Of a stretch of DNA of 64,000 nt, positions 1 to 9,240 are shown one piece after another. The stretch is from NCBI GenBank assembly GCA_937873425.1, contig CALMYE010000139.1, positions 1 through 64,000 on the forward strand, written 5' to 3'. Position numbers and translations under genes: made by a program. Origin of the DNA: an uncultured Sphingopyxis sp. GTDB taxonomy: Bacteria > Pseudomonadota > Alphaproteobacteria > Sphingomonadales > Sphingomonadaceae. Each line of letters opens with the position of its first letter. Position 1 is the stretch's first letter. The notes below the pieces were generated by a model. That model ran no database searches. It had not been told where the DNA came from and saw nothing but the letters and a program-made list of their open reading frames with translations.

Positions 1-52
1 CACAACCTTGCCAAGGTTGGGGTCGAGGGTTCGAATCCCTTCGCCCGCTCCA
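1..52 (+). tRNA. tRNA-Gly (GCC), 3' part only
   Basis: The first 52 bases are the anticodon arm to the encoded CCA end of a tRNA; the 5' half lies outside the window. The anticodon stem is CAACC paired with GGTTG around a seven-base loop TTGCCAA, which gives anticodon GCC (glycine). The T arm GAGGGTTCGAATCCCTT and the acceptor strand CGCCCGC, then T and CCA, follow. tRNA-Gly 3' ends are common integration sites for genomic islands, and a dense metal-resistance region starts about 0.6 kb further on. Confidence 0.9.
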
Positions 53-594
53 ATTTTCCGGCTAATTTCAGCCACTTACGCTAAAGGGCGGCGTAATATG
101 CCGCGTTACGTCGAGGCGCATTTCGTCTCGCGTAATAAGGGCGTAATATGATGACGGCGAGCCGACGGGTGTCTCTAGGAAAGGATTGGCGCTTAGCGTG
201 CCGCAACTACCGGATCGGGGCGCAAGCGCGCAGCAGGATGCGTCGGTCCCTCCGATCGGCTGAAATGCGTTAAAATTGCTGGAGTGGAACGCCAACGGCG
301 TGACCCCTTCGGAAATGGCTGCCCGGCCAAGGCGGAAGAGGACGTTGTCATATTCTCCGGCAGCGATTCCCACTCATTCCAACCAAGCGGTTGCGGAGCA
401 GATCGATGTTCAAACCGGTATAGGTACGCCGAACCGGGCCAAAATGTCTAACGCGCGGGGAAATCGGACAGGTCTAGCGCGCGTCTGCGATAATCGACTC
501 GCTTCCACCGACGATGTCGGCGGAAGCGTGAAGATGCCCGCAGTGTACGACACTGCTCGTCCCGGCTCGTTGGGCGCTTCCGGTGACGAGCACC
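53..594. other. Non-coding stretch between tRNA-Gly and the metal island
   Basis: No reading frame here looks like a real protein: the open frames are short and low-complexity, without a convincing start. No integrase remnant could be recognised. The only structure seen is a perfect 7-bp inverted repeat at 540-556 (GCAGTGT, 3-base loop, ACACTGC), which could be a small hairpin or an operator half-site pair. The stretch could also hold degraded island-end DNA. Confidence 0.5.
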
Positions 595-789
595 TCATCC
601 GTTCCGGGCTGGACCTGGATCCAGATTTTTAGAATTCTGATCCCTTACGATGTGAATCACCAGGCAATGTGGCAACATGTTCACGAAGTCGTCGAGGATC
701 GGCGCCCGGGCGCCAGCGGGCAGCATGGTTGCCCGCCGGTCCAAAAGAACCGCAGCCTTGCGCGCCGCGCGTCTTGTCGTGCTGATCAT
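595..789 (-). CDS. Possible small protein coupled to czcA
   Basis: A 64-codon frame begins with an ATG that shares its A with the czcA stop in a TGATG arrangement, the usual sign of translational coupling. The product is basic at the N-terminus (TTRRAARKAAVLLDRRA) and has a hydrophobic core (LPHCLVIHIV), with no recognisable domain. It would be the last gene of the leftward czc block. The position supports it, but nothing in the protein does, so it could be an accident of GC-rich sequence. Confidence 0.3.
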   Translation of the reverse strand: MISTTRRAARKAAVLLDRRATMLPAGARAPILDDFVNMLPHCLVIHIVRDQNSKNLDPGPARNG

Positions 790-3700
790 CAGGGGGTGCT
801 CGCAGGTAGGCTGTCGTCGTACTGCAAATGATCTTCCCGCAGGTCCGCTTCCCGGCTGCCATAGCGGGCATAGAGGGTCGGAAGTACGAAGAGCGTCAGC
901 AGGGTCGCCGAGATCAGCCCGCCGATCACCACAGTTGCGAGCGGCTTCTGGACTTCCGCGCCCGCACCGGTCGCAAGTGCCATCGGCACGAAGCCGAGGC
1001 TGGCGACGAGTGCGGTCATCACCACAGGGCGAAGGCGCATGAGCGCGCCTTGCCTTGCGGCTTCGGCCCGCGCCATGCCCGAGCGCATCAGCTCCTGGAT
1101 CGAGGACACCATCACGAGCCCGTTGAGCACGGCGATGCCCGACAGCGCGATGAACCCGACCGCCGCCGATATGGAGAAATCCATGCCCCGGAGGAACAGC
1201 GCGAGCACGCCGCCGATCAGTGCCAGCGGCACGCCCGTGAATACGATCGCCGCATCGCGCGACGATCGAAGCGCGCCATAGAGCAGCAACAGAATTAGCA
1301 CGAAACAGGCCGGGACGACGAGCTGGAGCCGATCGCGTGCGGAGGCGAGGTTCTCGAACTGGCCGCCCCATTCGAGATAGCTGCCGGCGGGCAAGCGAAC
1401 ATCGTTCGCGATGCCGGCCTTTGCATCGGCCACGACGTCGGAGATGGCACGCCCGCGGACATTGGCCTGTACGACGACGCGCCTCTTCCCGTTTTCGCGG
1501 CTGATCTGGTTCGGTCCCTCGACGATACGGATATCGGCGACGCTCGCCAGCGGCACGAAGGCGCCGCCCGCCACCGGGACCTGTACCTGTTCGAGCACCG
1601 ACAGGTCAGCGCGCTGCGCGTCGGACAGCCGGATGACGATCGGGAAGCGCCGGTCGCCTTCGAAGATCGTGCCGGCCTCGCGGCCGCCGATCGTTGCGGT
1701 GACGACATCCTGCACGTCACGCGCGCTGACGCCGAGCCGCGCCATCGCGTCGCGGTTCGCCCGAATGTCGAGCATCGAGAGACCTTCGGTCTCTTCGACG
1801 CGCACGTCGCTCGCGCCTTCGGTCTTCCGCAAGATTGCGGCGACTTGCTGCGCGGTCGCGTTCATCGCGTCGAAGTCGTCGCCATAGACCTTGATCGCAA
1901 TGTCACCGCGCACGCCCGCAATCAGCTCGTTGAAGCGCATCTGGATCGGCTGAGTGATCTCATAGGCATTGCCCGGGATCTTGTTCAGTTCCTTCTCCAG
2001 CCGCTCGACGAGTTCGGCCTTGGGGAGGCTTGGGTCCGGCCATTCTTTCCGAGGCTTGAGGATCACGAAATTGTCGGTCGCGTTGGGCGGCATCGGATCG
2101 GACGCAAGGTCCGCCGTGCCGGTCTTCGAGAAGACAATCGCGACTTCGGGCTGCCTTGCGAGCATTTTCTCGATTGGCACTTGCATGGCCTGGCTCTGTT
2201 CGACGGACGTCGAGGGCACGCGAAACGCCTGGATCAGGAGATCGCCCTCGTCGAGCTGCGGCAGGAACACCTGGCCGAGCGAGAAGAAGGCGAGGATCGC
2301 AACAAGGAACCCCCCGATGCCCGCGCCGAGCGTGACCTTGGGCTTGCTCATAGCGCGGTCGAGACCGGGCTCGTAGCGTTGCTTCAGCCAGCTCATGATG
2401 CGGCCCTCTTTCTCCTCGACCCGCTTCGACAGCCAGATGGCGATCGCGGCGGGGACGAAGGTGAGCGAGAGGATGAAGGCGAAAGCGAGGGCGATGATCA
2501 CGGTCAGCGCCATCGGGATGAAGGTCTTGCCCTCGACCCCGCTGAGCGTGAGCAGCGGCACATAGACGAGGATGATGATCGCCTGCCCATAGACTGACGG
2601 GCGCACCATCTCGCGCGCCGCCGATGCGACGGTTGCGAGACGCTCTTGGACGGTCAGGATGCGGCCGTGGCGATGCTGGAGGTCGGCCATGCGCCGCAGC
2701 GCATTCTCGACGATGATGACGGCGCCATCGACGATGAGGCCGAAGTCGAGTGCGCCGAGGCTCATCAGGTTCGCCGAGACGCCGGCGCGCAGCATGCCGA
2801 AGCTGGTGAGCAGCATTGTGATCGGGATGACGAGCGCCGCGATCAGCGCCGCGCGGAAATTGCCGAGCAGCAGGAAAAGCACGACAATGACGAGCAGCGC
2901 ACCCTCGGTCAGGTTCTTGCCGACCGTCCAGATCGTCGAATTGACGAGCTTGGTACGATCGAGCGCCGGCTCGATAACGACATCGGGCGGCAGCGAGGCG
3001 TTTACCTCCTTCAGCCGGTCTGCGACCGCGGTCGCGACCGTCCGGCTGTTCTCGCCGATGCGCATGACCGCGGTGCCGACGACGACTTCGGTGCCATTTT
3101 CAGAGGCTGAACCCATGCGAACCGCCTGGCCGGTGCGGACCGTCGCCACCTGGTCGAGCGTGATCGGAACGCCCGCGCGCGTTGCGACGACGGTGCGCGC
3201 CAGCTCGGCGGTGTCGCGGACCAGCGCGTCCGAACGAACGGCGAGCCCTTCGCCATTGCGCTCGACGACGCCGCCGCCGACCGCGCTATTGTTCCGTTCG
3301 AGGGCTTCGGCGAGCTCGGTGAGGCTGAGGTCGAGCGCGGCGAGGCGCTGCACGTCGGGAACGACCAGATACTGCTTCGAATAGCCGCCGATCGCATCGA
3401 CGCCCGCGACGCCGGGAACCGTCCGGACGAGCGGCGTGACGATCCAGTCCTGCGTCGTGCGAAGATAGGTCGACTTGTCGGCCTCGGTGACGAGCCGTTC
3501 GCCTTCGGGGGTCACATAGCTGCCGTCGGGTTGCAGGCCGGGCTCGCCGGCCTTGTGCGCATCGTCCTTGCGGTGCGCGAGGCGGACCGTCCACATATAG
3601 ACGTCGCCGAGACCCGTCGCGATCGGCCCCATCTCGGGGCGAACCCCGTCGGGCATATTCTCGGTTGCCTCGTTGAGGCGTTCGCCCACCTGCTGGCGCG

Positions 3701-4016
3701 CGAAATAAATGTCGGTCGAATCGTCGAAGACCGCGGTGACCTGCGCGAAGCCGTTGCGGCTCAGCGACCTTGTGTGATCGAGGCCGGGGATCCCCGCGAG
3801 CGCGGTCTCGATCGGGAAGGCGACCTGCTTCTCGACGAGTTCGGGCGACAGCGCGGGGGCGCGGACGTTGATCTGGATCTGGTTGTTGGTGATGTCGGGA
3901 ACCGCGTCGATCGGCAGGCGCGACAATGCTGTCGCTCCGATTATGGCGGCGATGGCGGTGAGCAGGACGACAAGCCAGCGCTTCTCGACCGCCCAGGTAA
4001 CGATACGAGCGATCAT
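789..4016 (-). CDS. czcA: CzcA/CusA-family heavy-metal RND permease (Co/Zn/Cd type)
   Basis: This 1075-residue inner-membrane proton antiporter is the pump subunit of a CzcCBA tripartite system that exports divalent metal across the outer membrane. The N-terminus shows the family opening ([17 protein letters not shown]), followed by a large periplasmic loop and the fourth-helix motif [15 protein letters not shown], whose acidic residues belong to the proton relay of Co/Zn/Cd-type pumps. A second helical bundle and porter domain follow, and the length is normal. It lies 3 bases downstream of czcB and is the last large gene of the block led by a CDF exporter. The substrate is inferred from the family: probably Zn, Cd or Co, and Pb is possible given the FTR1-like neighbour. 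Confidence 0.95.
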   Translation of the reverse strand: MIARIVTWAVEKRWLVVLLTAIAAIIGATALSRLPIDAVPDITNNQIQINVRAPALSPELVEKQVAFPIETALAGIPGLDHTRSLSRNGFAQVTAVFDDSTDIYFARQQVGERLNEATENMPDGVRPEMGPIATGLGDVYMWTVRLAHRKDDAHKAGEPGLQPDGSYVTPEGERLVTEADKSTYLRTTQDWIVTPLVRTVPGVAGVDAIGGYSKQYLVVPDVQRLAALDLSLTELAEALERNNSAVGGGVVERNGEGLAVRSDALVRDTAELARTVVATRAGVPITLDQVATVRTGQAVRMGSASENGTEVVVGTAVMRIGENSRTVATAVADRLKEVNASLPPDVVIEPALDRTKLVNSTIWTVGKNLTEGALLVIVVLFLLLGNFRAALIAALVIPITMLLTSFGMLRAGVSANLMSLGALDFGLIVDGAVIIVENALRRMADLQHRHGRILTVQERLATVASAAREMVRPSVYGQAIIILVYVPLLTLSGVEGKTFIPMALTVIIALAFAFILSLTFVPAAIAIWLSKRVEEKEGRIMSWLKQRYEPGLDRAMSKPKVTLGAGIGGFLVAILAFFSLGQVFLPQLDEGDLLIQAFRVPSTSVEQSQAMQVPIEKMLARQPEVAIVFSKTGTADLASDPMPPNATDNFVILKPRKEWPDPSLPKAELVERLEKELNKIPGNAYEITQPIQMRFNELIAGVRGDIAIKVYGDDFDAMNATAQQVAAILRKTEGASDVRVEETEGLSMLDIRANRDAMARLGVSARDVQDVVTATIGGREAGTIFEGDRRFPIVIRLSDAQRADLSVLEQVQVPVAGGAFVPLASVADIRIVEGPNQISRENGKRRVVVQANVRGRAISDVVADAKAGIANDVRLPAGSYLEWGGQFENLASARDRLQLVVPACFVLILLLLYGALRSSRDAAIVFTGVPLALIGGVLALFLRGMDFSISAAVGFIALSGIAVLNGLVMVSSIQELMRSGMARAEAARQGALMRLRPVVMTALVASLGFVPMALATGAGAEVQKPLATVVIGGLISATLLTLFVLPTLYARYGSREADLREDHLQYDDSLPASTP

Positions 4017-4019
4017 GGC

Positions 4020-5168
4020 TTAGTCCTCATCGCCTGCTTCGCCCTTGCCGATCTCGGCCTTGAGCGAAAAGCTGTTGGTGATGGCGATCTGCTCGGTGCC
4101 CTTGAGCCCGGAGCGGACGATGACATTGGCTCCCGCGCGGTCGCCGAGCACCACGGGGACAGCCTCGAACCCGTCCTTGGTACGCACGAACACGACGCTC
4201 TTGCCCTCGACGGTCTGGATCGCGGTCGCGGGAACGCTGATCGAGCCGTCGCCGCCGCTCGCAGCCAGCGCGACCGAGGCGGTCACGGCTTCGCCAACGC
4301 GCCATTGGCCGGCGCGATTGTCGAGGATCGCGATTGCGGGCACGAGCTTCGTGGCCGGATCGAGCGCGGGCGAGACGAAGCTGATCTTGCCGGTCGCCTG
4401 GCGTCCGGGTGCGCTTACCGAGACGGTGGCGCCGGGCCGGATACGACCGGCGTCGGCGGGCTGGAGGTTCAGCGAGAGCGAAACGCTCGAGAGGTTGGCG
4501 ATGCGATAGAGTTCTGCATCGGCGGGGACCGTCTGACCGAGCACCACGCTGCGCGCGATTACCTGGCCCGAAATCGGCGCGGTAATGGCAATCCGGTTGA
4601 GCTGGCCGCCGCCGCCGCCTGCGGCGGATACCTGCTGCTGTGCGAGTTGATAGGCGATCCTGGCTTCGGTCGCGGCGGTGCGTGCCGCAATCACATCCTG
4701 CTCGGGCGACACGCGCTGTGCGAACAGCCGTTCCTCGCGCGCGAGATTGGAGTTGGCGAGTGCGAGCCGAGCGCGCGTCGCCTGCACCTCGCCCTGGAGC
4801 TGCGCGGCCTCGCGGCTTTCGATGATCGCGAGCGTCTGTCCGCGCCCGACGCTCTGCCCGAGATTGCGATTGAGCGCGACGACGCGCCCGCCGATCGCCG
4901 CCGACACGGCCTGCGTTCCTTGCGGATCGCCTTCGATCGTCGCGGGCAGTTGCAGCGCACCGGCGTTGCCGACGGTCGGACGGCCGAGCGCAATCCCGGC
5001 GATCTTGATCTGCTCGTTGGTGAGGGTGATCTTGCCCTCGTCGGCATGGCCTGCCTCTTCTTCGCCATGCTCGTCGGCGGGCTTGGCACTCTCGCCGCCA
5101 CCGCAGGCGGCGAGGAACAGCGGCAGCGTCGCGGCGAGCAGCAGCTTTCGGTTTATAGTGATGGTCAT
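4020..5168 (-). CDS. czcB: CzcB-family periplasmic adaptor (membrane fusion protein)
   Basis: This 382-residue lipoprotein adaptor links the CzcA pump to the outer-membrane channel. The start is the ATG preceded by AAGGAAATTGATCCC; a longer open frame upstream runs into czcC and is not used. The N-terminal signal ends in a lipobox (LAAC), then comes a short His/Glu-rich segment (EHGEEEAGHADE) that may bind metal. Biotinyl-lipoyl-like halves flank a helical hairpin (about residues 95-180), and a beta-barrel and membrane-proximal domain follow. It sits 4 bases after czcC and 3 bases before czcA, so the three are clearly cotranscribed. Confidence 0.92.
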   Translation of the reverse strand: MTITINRKLLLAATLPLFLAACGGGESAKPADEHGEEEAGHADEGKITLTNEQIKIAGIALGRPTVGNAGALQLPATIEGDPQGTQAVSAAIGGRVVALNRNLGQSVGRGQTLAIIESREAAQLQGEVQATRARLALANSNLAREERLFAQRVSPEQDVIAARTAATEARIAYQLAQQQVSAAGGGGGQLNRIAITAPISGQVIARSVVLGQTVPADAELYRIANLSSVSLSLNLQPADAGRIRPGATVSVSAPGRQATGKISFVSPALDPATKLVPAIAILDNRAGQWRVGEAVTASVALAASGGDGSISVPATAIQTVEGKSVVFVRTKDGFEAVPVVLGDRAGANVIVRSGLKGTEQIAITNSFSLKAEIGKGEAGDED

Positions 5169-5172
5169 GGGA

Positions 5173-6444
5173 TCAATTTCCTTCGAGCGGCGCGGGAGCC
5201 GTGAGGCGTTCCAACCGGGCCTTGGCGAGTTGATAGGAGGCGAGGGCATCGATCGACGCGGAGCGCATCTCGGTCAGCGTCCGTTCGGCATCGAGCAGTT
5301 CGAGCTGTCCGAATTTGCCCTCGCGGTAGCCGATGCGCGCGATCCGCGCGGCCTCCATCGCGGAGGACAGAGCGGGGCCGCTGGCCACGCGTGCCGCGGC
5401 CGCCGCGTTGGCGGCCTCGACTTCGGCGTCGCTGATCTGTTGCTCGACATCGAGCGCGGTGACGCGGCGCTCGGCATCGGCGCGCCGCCGTTCGGCATTC
5501 GCCTGGTCGACCGCGGCGCGGCCGTTGTTGAACAGCGGCAGCGGCACCGAGACGCTGAACACCGCCGCGACATCATTGGTCGCCTCCAGCCGGCGAATGC
5601 CCGGGCCGACGGTGAGATCGGGCACGCGCTGCGAACGTGCCAGCTCGACGCCGGCATCGGCGGTGGCGAGGTCGGCGTCGGCCGCCGCCAGCGCGAGCGT
5701 TCCCGCCGCCGAGGTCGGCCGCGGTGGCCCCATCGTCCCGGCGCCGGGTCCGCCGAGCACCGCGATATCGAGCGGGCCGGCGATCGGGCGGCCGATGCGG
5801 CGCGCGAGATTGCCGCGCGCGGCATCGGCGAGCCGGCGTGCTTTCTTGGCCTCGGCTTCCGCCGTCAGGCGCGCGACTTCGGCGCGTTCCTGTTCGAGCG
5901 GTGAGGCGCGCCCGGCCTGCACTCTTATGGTAGCGGCGCGCGCCGTATCCCCGGCAATACGATATTGGTCCTCGGCAATCGCGACGCGCACTTCGGCGGC
6001 TGAGGCCTGGATATAAAGCTCGGTCACCTGCAAGCGGATGTCGGCCTCTGCGATTGCCTGTGCGATTTGCGCACGGAGCGCCGCCGCATCGGCGACCGCG
6101 ATCCGGGCTTGCCGCTTGCCGCCGAGTTCGAGCGGGATGGCGATGCTGGCCGTCACATCGGCGCCCTTGACGCCATTATAGGGGCCAGTGCCGACGAAAT
6201 TCTCGACTTCGACCGAGAGAGCGGGGTTTGGCCTGAGACCCGCTACGCGCCGCGCGGCATTCGCGGCATCGACATTCGCCGCCGCCGCTTCCGCCGCGGG
6301 CGCGCTACCACCCGCGAGCGCGACCGCCTCGTCGAGCGTCAGGAGCGGGCCTGATATCTGCCGGCTTTCGGTGCCGGCCTCCTGTGCATGCGCGATTGCG
6401 ACGCACGATGTGGCTGCCACGAGGGCAGCAACGTACCTGAACAT
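5173..6444 (-). CDS. czcC: CzcC-family outer-membrane efflux channel (TolC type)
   Basis: This 423-residue protein has a Sec signal (cleavage near AIAHA-QE) and two long Ala-rich coiled-coil repeats typical of TolC-like channels. The family signature RPNPALSVEVENFVGTGPY resembles the one in the CzcC at 54365. It forms the outer-membrane exit duct of the CzcCBA pump encoded just downstream. The ATG has a GAGGATGGATC Shine-Dalgarno region. It follows a small secreted His/Cys-rich gene by 62 bases. Confidence 0.92.
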   Translation of the reverse strand: MFRYVAALVAATSCVAIAHAQEAGTESRQISGPLLTLDEAVALAGGSAPAAEAAAANVDAANAARRVAGLRPNPALSVEVENFVGTGPYNGVKGADVTASIAIPLELGGKRQARIAVADAAALRAQIAQAIAEADIRLQVTELYIQASAAEVRVAIAEDQYRIAGDTARAATIRVQAGRASPLEQERAEVARLTAEAEAKKARRLADAARGNLARRIGRPIAGPLDIAVLGGPGAGTMGPPRPTSAAGTLALAAADADLATADAGVELARSQRVPDLTVGPGIRRLEATNDVAAVFSVSVPLPLFNNGRAAVDQANAERRRADAERRVTALDVEQQISDAEVEAANAAAAARVASGPALSSAMEAARIARIGYREGKFGQLELLDAERTLTEMRSASIDALASYQLAKARLERLTAPAPLEGN

Positions 6445-6506
6445 AAAGATCCATCCTCGATTGATCGGAGAGATCGCCGCGGGAAAGCGGCGAGTGCGTC
6501 AAGGGG

Positions 6507-6827
6507 TCAGGCGAGAGGTGGATCGAGCAAGGGAGGCAGCACCCGCGACGGTCGTTGCACGACCGTCGCTGAAAATGGCGGTTCGCTGGCCGGAGCAAGC
6601 TGAGCCGTGCTGGCGACTTGGTGCTGGTCCGATGCAATGCAACAATGATCGTGACCGCTATGGGCGACCTTTTTCGCCGGCTCGCTTGGCCGTCGCTCAT
6701 CGCTGTCCTGACCCAGCGAATAGGCGGCGCCTTGATCGGCAGTGTGGGCGGACGCGGGCTCGCAGAATTGCAACGTACAAAGCAGCACGCCCACAATCAC
6801 CAGCAATCGCATCATTGCACCAGCCAT
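6507..6827 (-). CDS. Small secreted His/Cys-rich protein heading czcCBA
   Basis: This 106-residue protein has a signal peptide (LLVIVGVLLCTLQF, cleavage near ASA-HT), a short metal-ligand patch (HSGHDHCCIASDQHQ) and a Pro-rich end (PPLLDPPLA). The start ATG has an AAGGGAC ribosome site. The product at 52729 shares both the C-x-x-A-S-D-Q patch and the PPLxPPLA tail and holds the same place before another czcC, so they are paralogues. It may be a periplasmic metal chaperone or sensor; it recalls DUF2946-like proteins, but I cannot confirm the family. Confidence 0.75.
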   Translation of the reverse strand: MAGAMMRLLVIVGVLLCTLQFCEPASAHTADQGAAYSLGQDSDERRPSEPAKKVAHSGHDHCCIASDQHQVASTAQLAPASEPPFSATVVQRPSRVLPPLLDPPLA

Positions 6828-6835
6828 AAAGTCCC

Positions 6836-7214
6836 TTACCGGCTCTTAAGCCGATCGTCGCCGCATGACATCGCGGCGGCCAGATCGGATGGAATTGCCA
6901 TGGGCAAGAACGCGCTGACCCGGGCCCGCCCCCTATTTCCCGCAGGCAGTCGGCCCGTAAGCGAACCCATGGGGACCAGGGCGAGCATCGAAAAGCTGAC
7001 CCGCCACCTCGCGCCAATCTCGGAGCACCAAGGCGAAGAGAGCCCTCCACCATTCCGTGACCAGATGGGGCGCAAAGTAGGGCTGGGCGATGATATGCGC
7101 GCGCTCCAGCGCACGCCACCCGGACGGCTGGTCCATCGCCTGCTTGGCGAAACGAAACCGATCCGTTTCAAAGGCAAGCAGAATCTCGGGCCGTTGACGT
7201 CTTGCCGAAGTCAT
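6836..7214 (-). pseudogene. DUF3703-like gene broken by a one-base frameshift
   Basis: Two overlapping frames together match the intact paralogue at 53117. The first (TSARRQRPEILLAFETD to about REVAGQL) carries the N-terminal two thirds, and the second (LALVPMGSLTGRLPAGN to SDLAAAM) carries the C-terminal third. They meet at a run of four T on the coding strand (about 6991-6994). Removing one T restores continuous reading with the same spacing as the paralogue. It is therefore either a recent pseudogene or a homopolymer base-call error. Its stop lies 8 bases before the small His/Cys-rich gene, the same order as at 53.1 kb. Confidence 0.8.
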
Positions 7215-7291
7215 CGAGTCCCTTACGAGCGCGCAATGCCTGACGCCGACACGTCTCCTTGTGATGGCATTTGCTGACGATTGCCGCACCG

Positions 7292-9235
7292 TTATCCATG
7301 CGCCGCCTCGTTCTGCCGGTGCTTTCGGCTGTTGTAGCGATAACCAGCCCAGAGAATCGTCAACGACAAAAACTGCAGCAAAAGGGATTCCATCGTTGGA
7401 AAAACCCCAAGCGTCGGGAGCCGGGGAACAAGGGCGAGCGGCGTAACGCCGAGGAGACCAGCTTCCTGCAGCGCGCCCGCGCCCTTGCCAGCCAGGATGA
7501 CTGCCAGGATCGCGATCAGCGCAGAACTATAAGCGAAAAATTTCCCGATCGGCAGGACCCGGCTGTACCGAAGCATGACCCATGCGATTGCTGCGAGGAT
7601 TACCAATGCGGTTCCAGCTCCGGCGGCGATTGCGCCGCGGCTTCCTTGCGCGGCAAGCGCCGCGAAAAACAGGATGGTCTCAAAGACTTCCCGATAGACC
7701 ACCAGGAAGGCGAGCCCGAATAGAAACCAGGCTGAGCGGCGCGAAAGCGCCTTGCCCATCGCTTCGCGAATATAGCGCTGCCAGCTCTCCGCATGGGACT
7801 TGCCGTGCATCCAGATGCCAACCCAGACCAGAACCACCGCGGCGAAGAGCGAGCCGAACCCTTCGGTCAACTCGCGGTTCGCGCCGCTGATCGAGATCGC
7901 ATAGGTCGCGACCGCCCAGGTTGCGCCGCCGGCCGCCAGGGCGGCGATCCAGCCGCCATGAACATAGGACAGGACGTCGGGTCGTTCAGCTTTTCGCAAG
8001 AAGGCGATCATCGCCACGATGATCAGAAGGGCTTCGAGACCTTCGCGCAGCAAGATGGTCAGCGCCCCGACAAAGGTCGACGCGTCGCTGGCTGCATCTG
8101 GAGACAGAGCGGCTTCTGCGTCGGTGAAAAGGGCTTCGACTGCGGCGGCTTTACCCGCGACCGCATCGACCGGCATTCCTCGCGTGATGGAGACGCGGTA
8201 ATCGGACATCGCGGATTCGATTTGCGCCATAAGGGCCGAATCTCGCGTCGTCAGAATCGGCTCGACTGGTTCAAAACCATCAAGATAGGCGGACAACGCC
8301 AGACGCGCTGCTTCGCTCCGATTTCCCTTGCGGTAGGCGGCCAGGCTTTGCGCCAGTTTAGCCCGTGCAACCGCGAGCGTTGCGGGCGAGGCGGTGCTCA
8401 ATGCCTTGGGATCGGAGCGCAAATAGGCTGTGAGCGCATCAGCCTTCTCGGGGTCGAGCATACGCCCAAGCGCTTCCGGGCTGAGGCTCGTCAAGGCCTG
8501 CAGGTCGGGGACCATTTCGCGAGCGGCGGGAGTCTGGTTCCAGAATTTCTGACCGGCCGCGATGTCGCGAAAGGCAAACCCACCAGCATAGGCTGCCACC
8601 GCCCAGCGATCGTCCGATGGCAAATTGGCAAAGCTGGGCATGGAGGTGCCCTCGAGCCCTTGGCCTATGACCTGGTAGAGAGCGAACAGGCTGCGCTTGC
8701 GAGCACGTGCGGCATCGGTGAAATCGATGGGTGCGGGGTCCAGCCCCTTAGCCTGAGGTCCGTTGCCATCGCCTCGTACCCCGTGACAGCTGGCGCAATT
8801 CTCGAGATAGATTTGGGCTCCGCGCCGGGGATCGGGAGCGTTGCGCGGGGCGAGAGGCACCGGATAGGCGGCAAGCAGGTCCGCCGCGAGTGCGCGTGCT
8901 TGGCCGGCAACCTTGCCGGGCTCGGTCTTCGACGCGATCGCCGCTTCGAGTTGCCCCGCTTCGGCAACCAGGCGAGCCCGCGCCGGTGATACCGGGAGAG
9001 CGGCGATACCTTTGCGAACAGTGGCCGCGAACTCCGTCATCTCGGCATATTCGACTGTGCTAGTTACCTCCCCATTCGCGACGGCCCCGCCATAATCGAC
9101 GGCAATATAGTCCAGCAGGCGCCAGACGGTCTGGACTTCATCGGCATCGCTGCGCGCCTGCGCACCCTGCGCGGCGAGGCTGCCAATGGCGGCAAGCAAG
9201 ACCAGCAAGAAGCGAAGGCCGCGAGTGGGTGGCAT
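7292..9235 (-). CDS. Cytochrome c-FTR1 fusion, iron/lead permease family
   Basis: This 647-residue protein has a signal peptide, a helical periplasmic region, a mono-heme cytochrome c domain (C147-A-S-C150-H151), and a C-terminal seven-helix FTR1 permease with the two REXXE metal sites (REGLE at 397-401, REVFE at 515-519). FTR1 permeases take up oxidised iron coupled to an oxidase or redox partner. The related PbrT protein of Pb-resistance operons is an FTR1-family Pb(II) importer. Here it starts 5 bases after a CDF gene governed by a MerR-type promoter, which favours a pbr-like Pb/Zn/Cd role. The heme domain could supply the electron step in cis. Confidence 0.88.
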   Translation of the reverse strand: MPPTRGLRFLLVLLAAIGSLAAQGAQARSDADEVQTVWRLLDYIAVDYGGAVANGEVTSTVEYAEMTEFAATVRKGIAALPVSPARARLVAEAGQLEAAIASKTEPGKVAGQARALAADLLAAYPVPLAPRNAPDPRRGAQIYLENCASCHGVRGDGNGPQAKGLDPAPIDFTDAARARKRSLFALYQVIGQGLEGTSMPSFANLPSDDRWAVAAYAGGFAFRDIAAGQKFWNQTPAAREMVPDLQALTSLSPEALGRMLDPEKADALTAYLRSDPKALSTASPATLAVARAKLAQSLAAYRKGNRSEAARLALSAYLDGFEPVEPILTTRDSALMAQIESAMSDYRVSITRGMPVDAVAGKAAAVEALFTDAEAALSPDAASDASTFVGALTILLREGLEALLIIVAMIAFLRKAERPDVLSYVHGGWIAALAAGGATWAVATYAISISGANRELTEGFGSLFAAVVLVWVGIWMHGKSHAESWQRYIREAMGKALSRRSAWFLFGLAFLVVYREVFETILFFAALAAQGSRGAIAAGAGTALVILAAIAWVMLRYSRVLPIGKFFAYSSALIAILAVILAGKGAGALQEAGLLGVTPLALVPRLPTLGVFPTMESLLLQFLSLTILWAGYRYNSRKHRQNEAAHG

Positions 9236-9240
9236 CGGTC

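Noticed and set aside
276..632. 118-codon open frame on the plus strand near the tRNA
   Set aside because: Composition and lack of ribosome site give no support, and I recognise no integrase or transposase motif in it.
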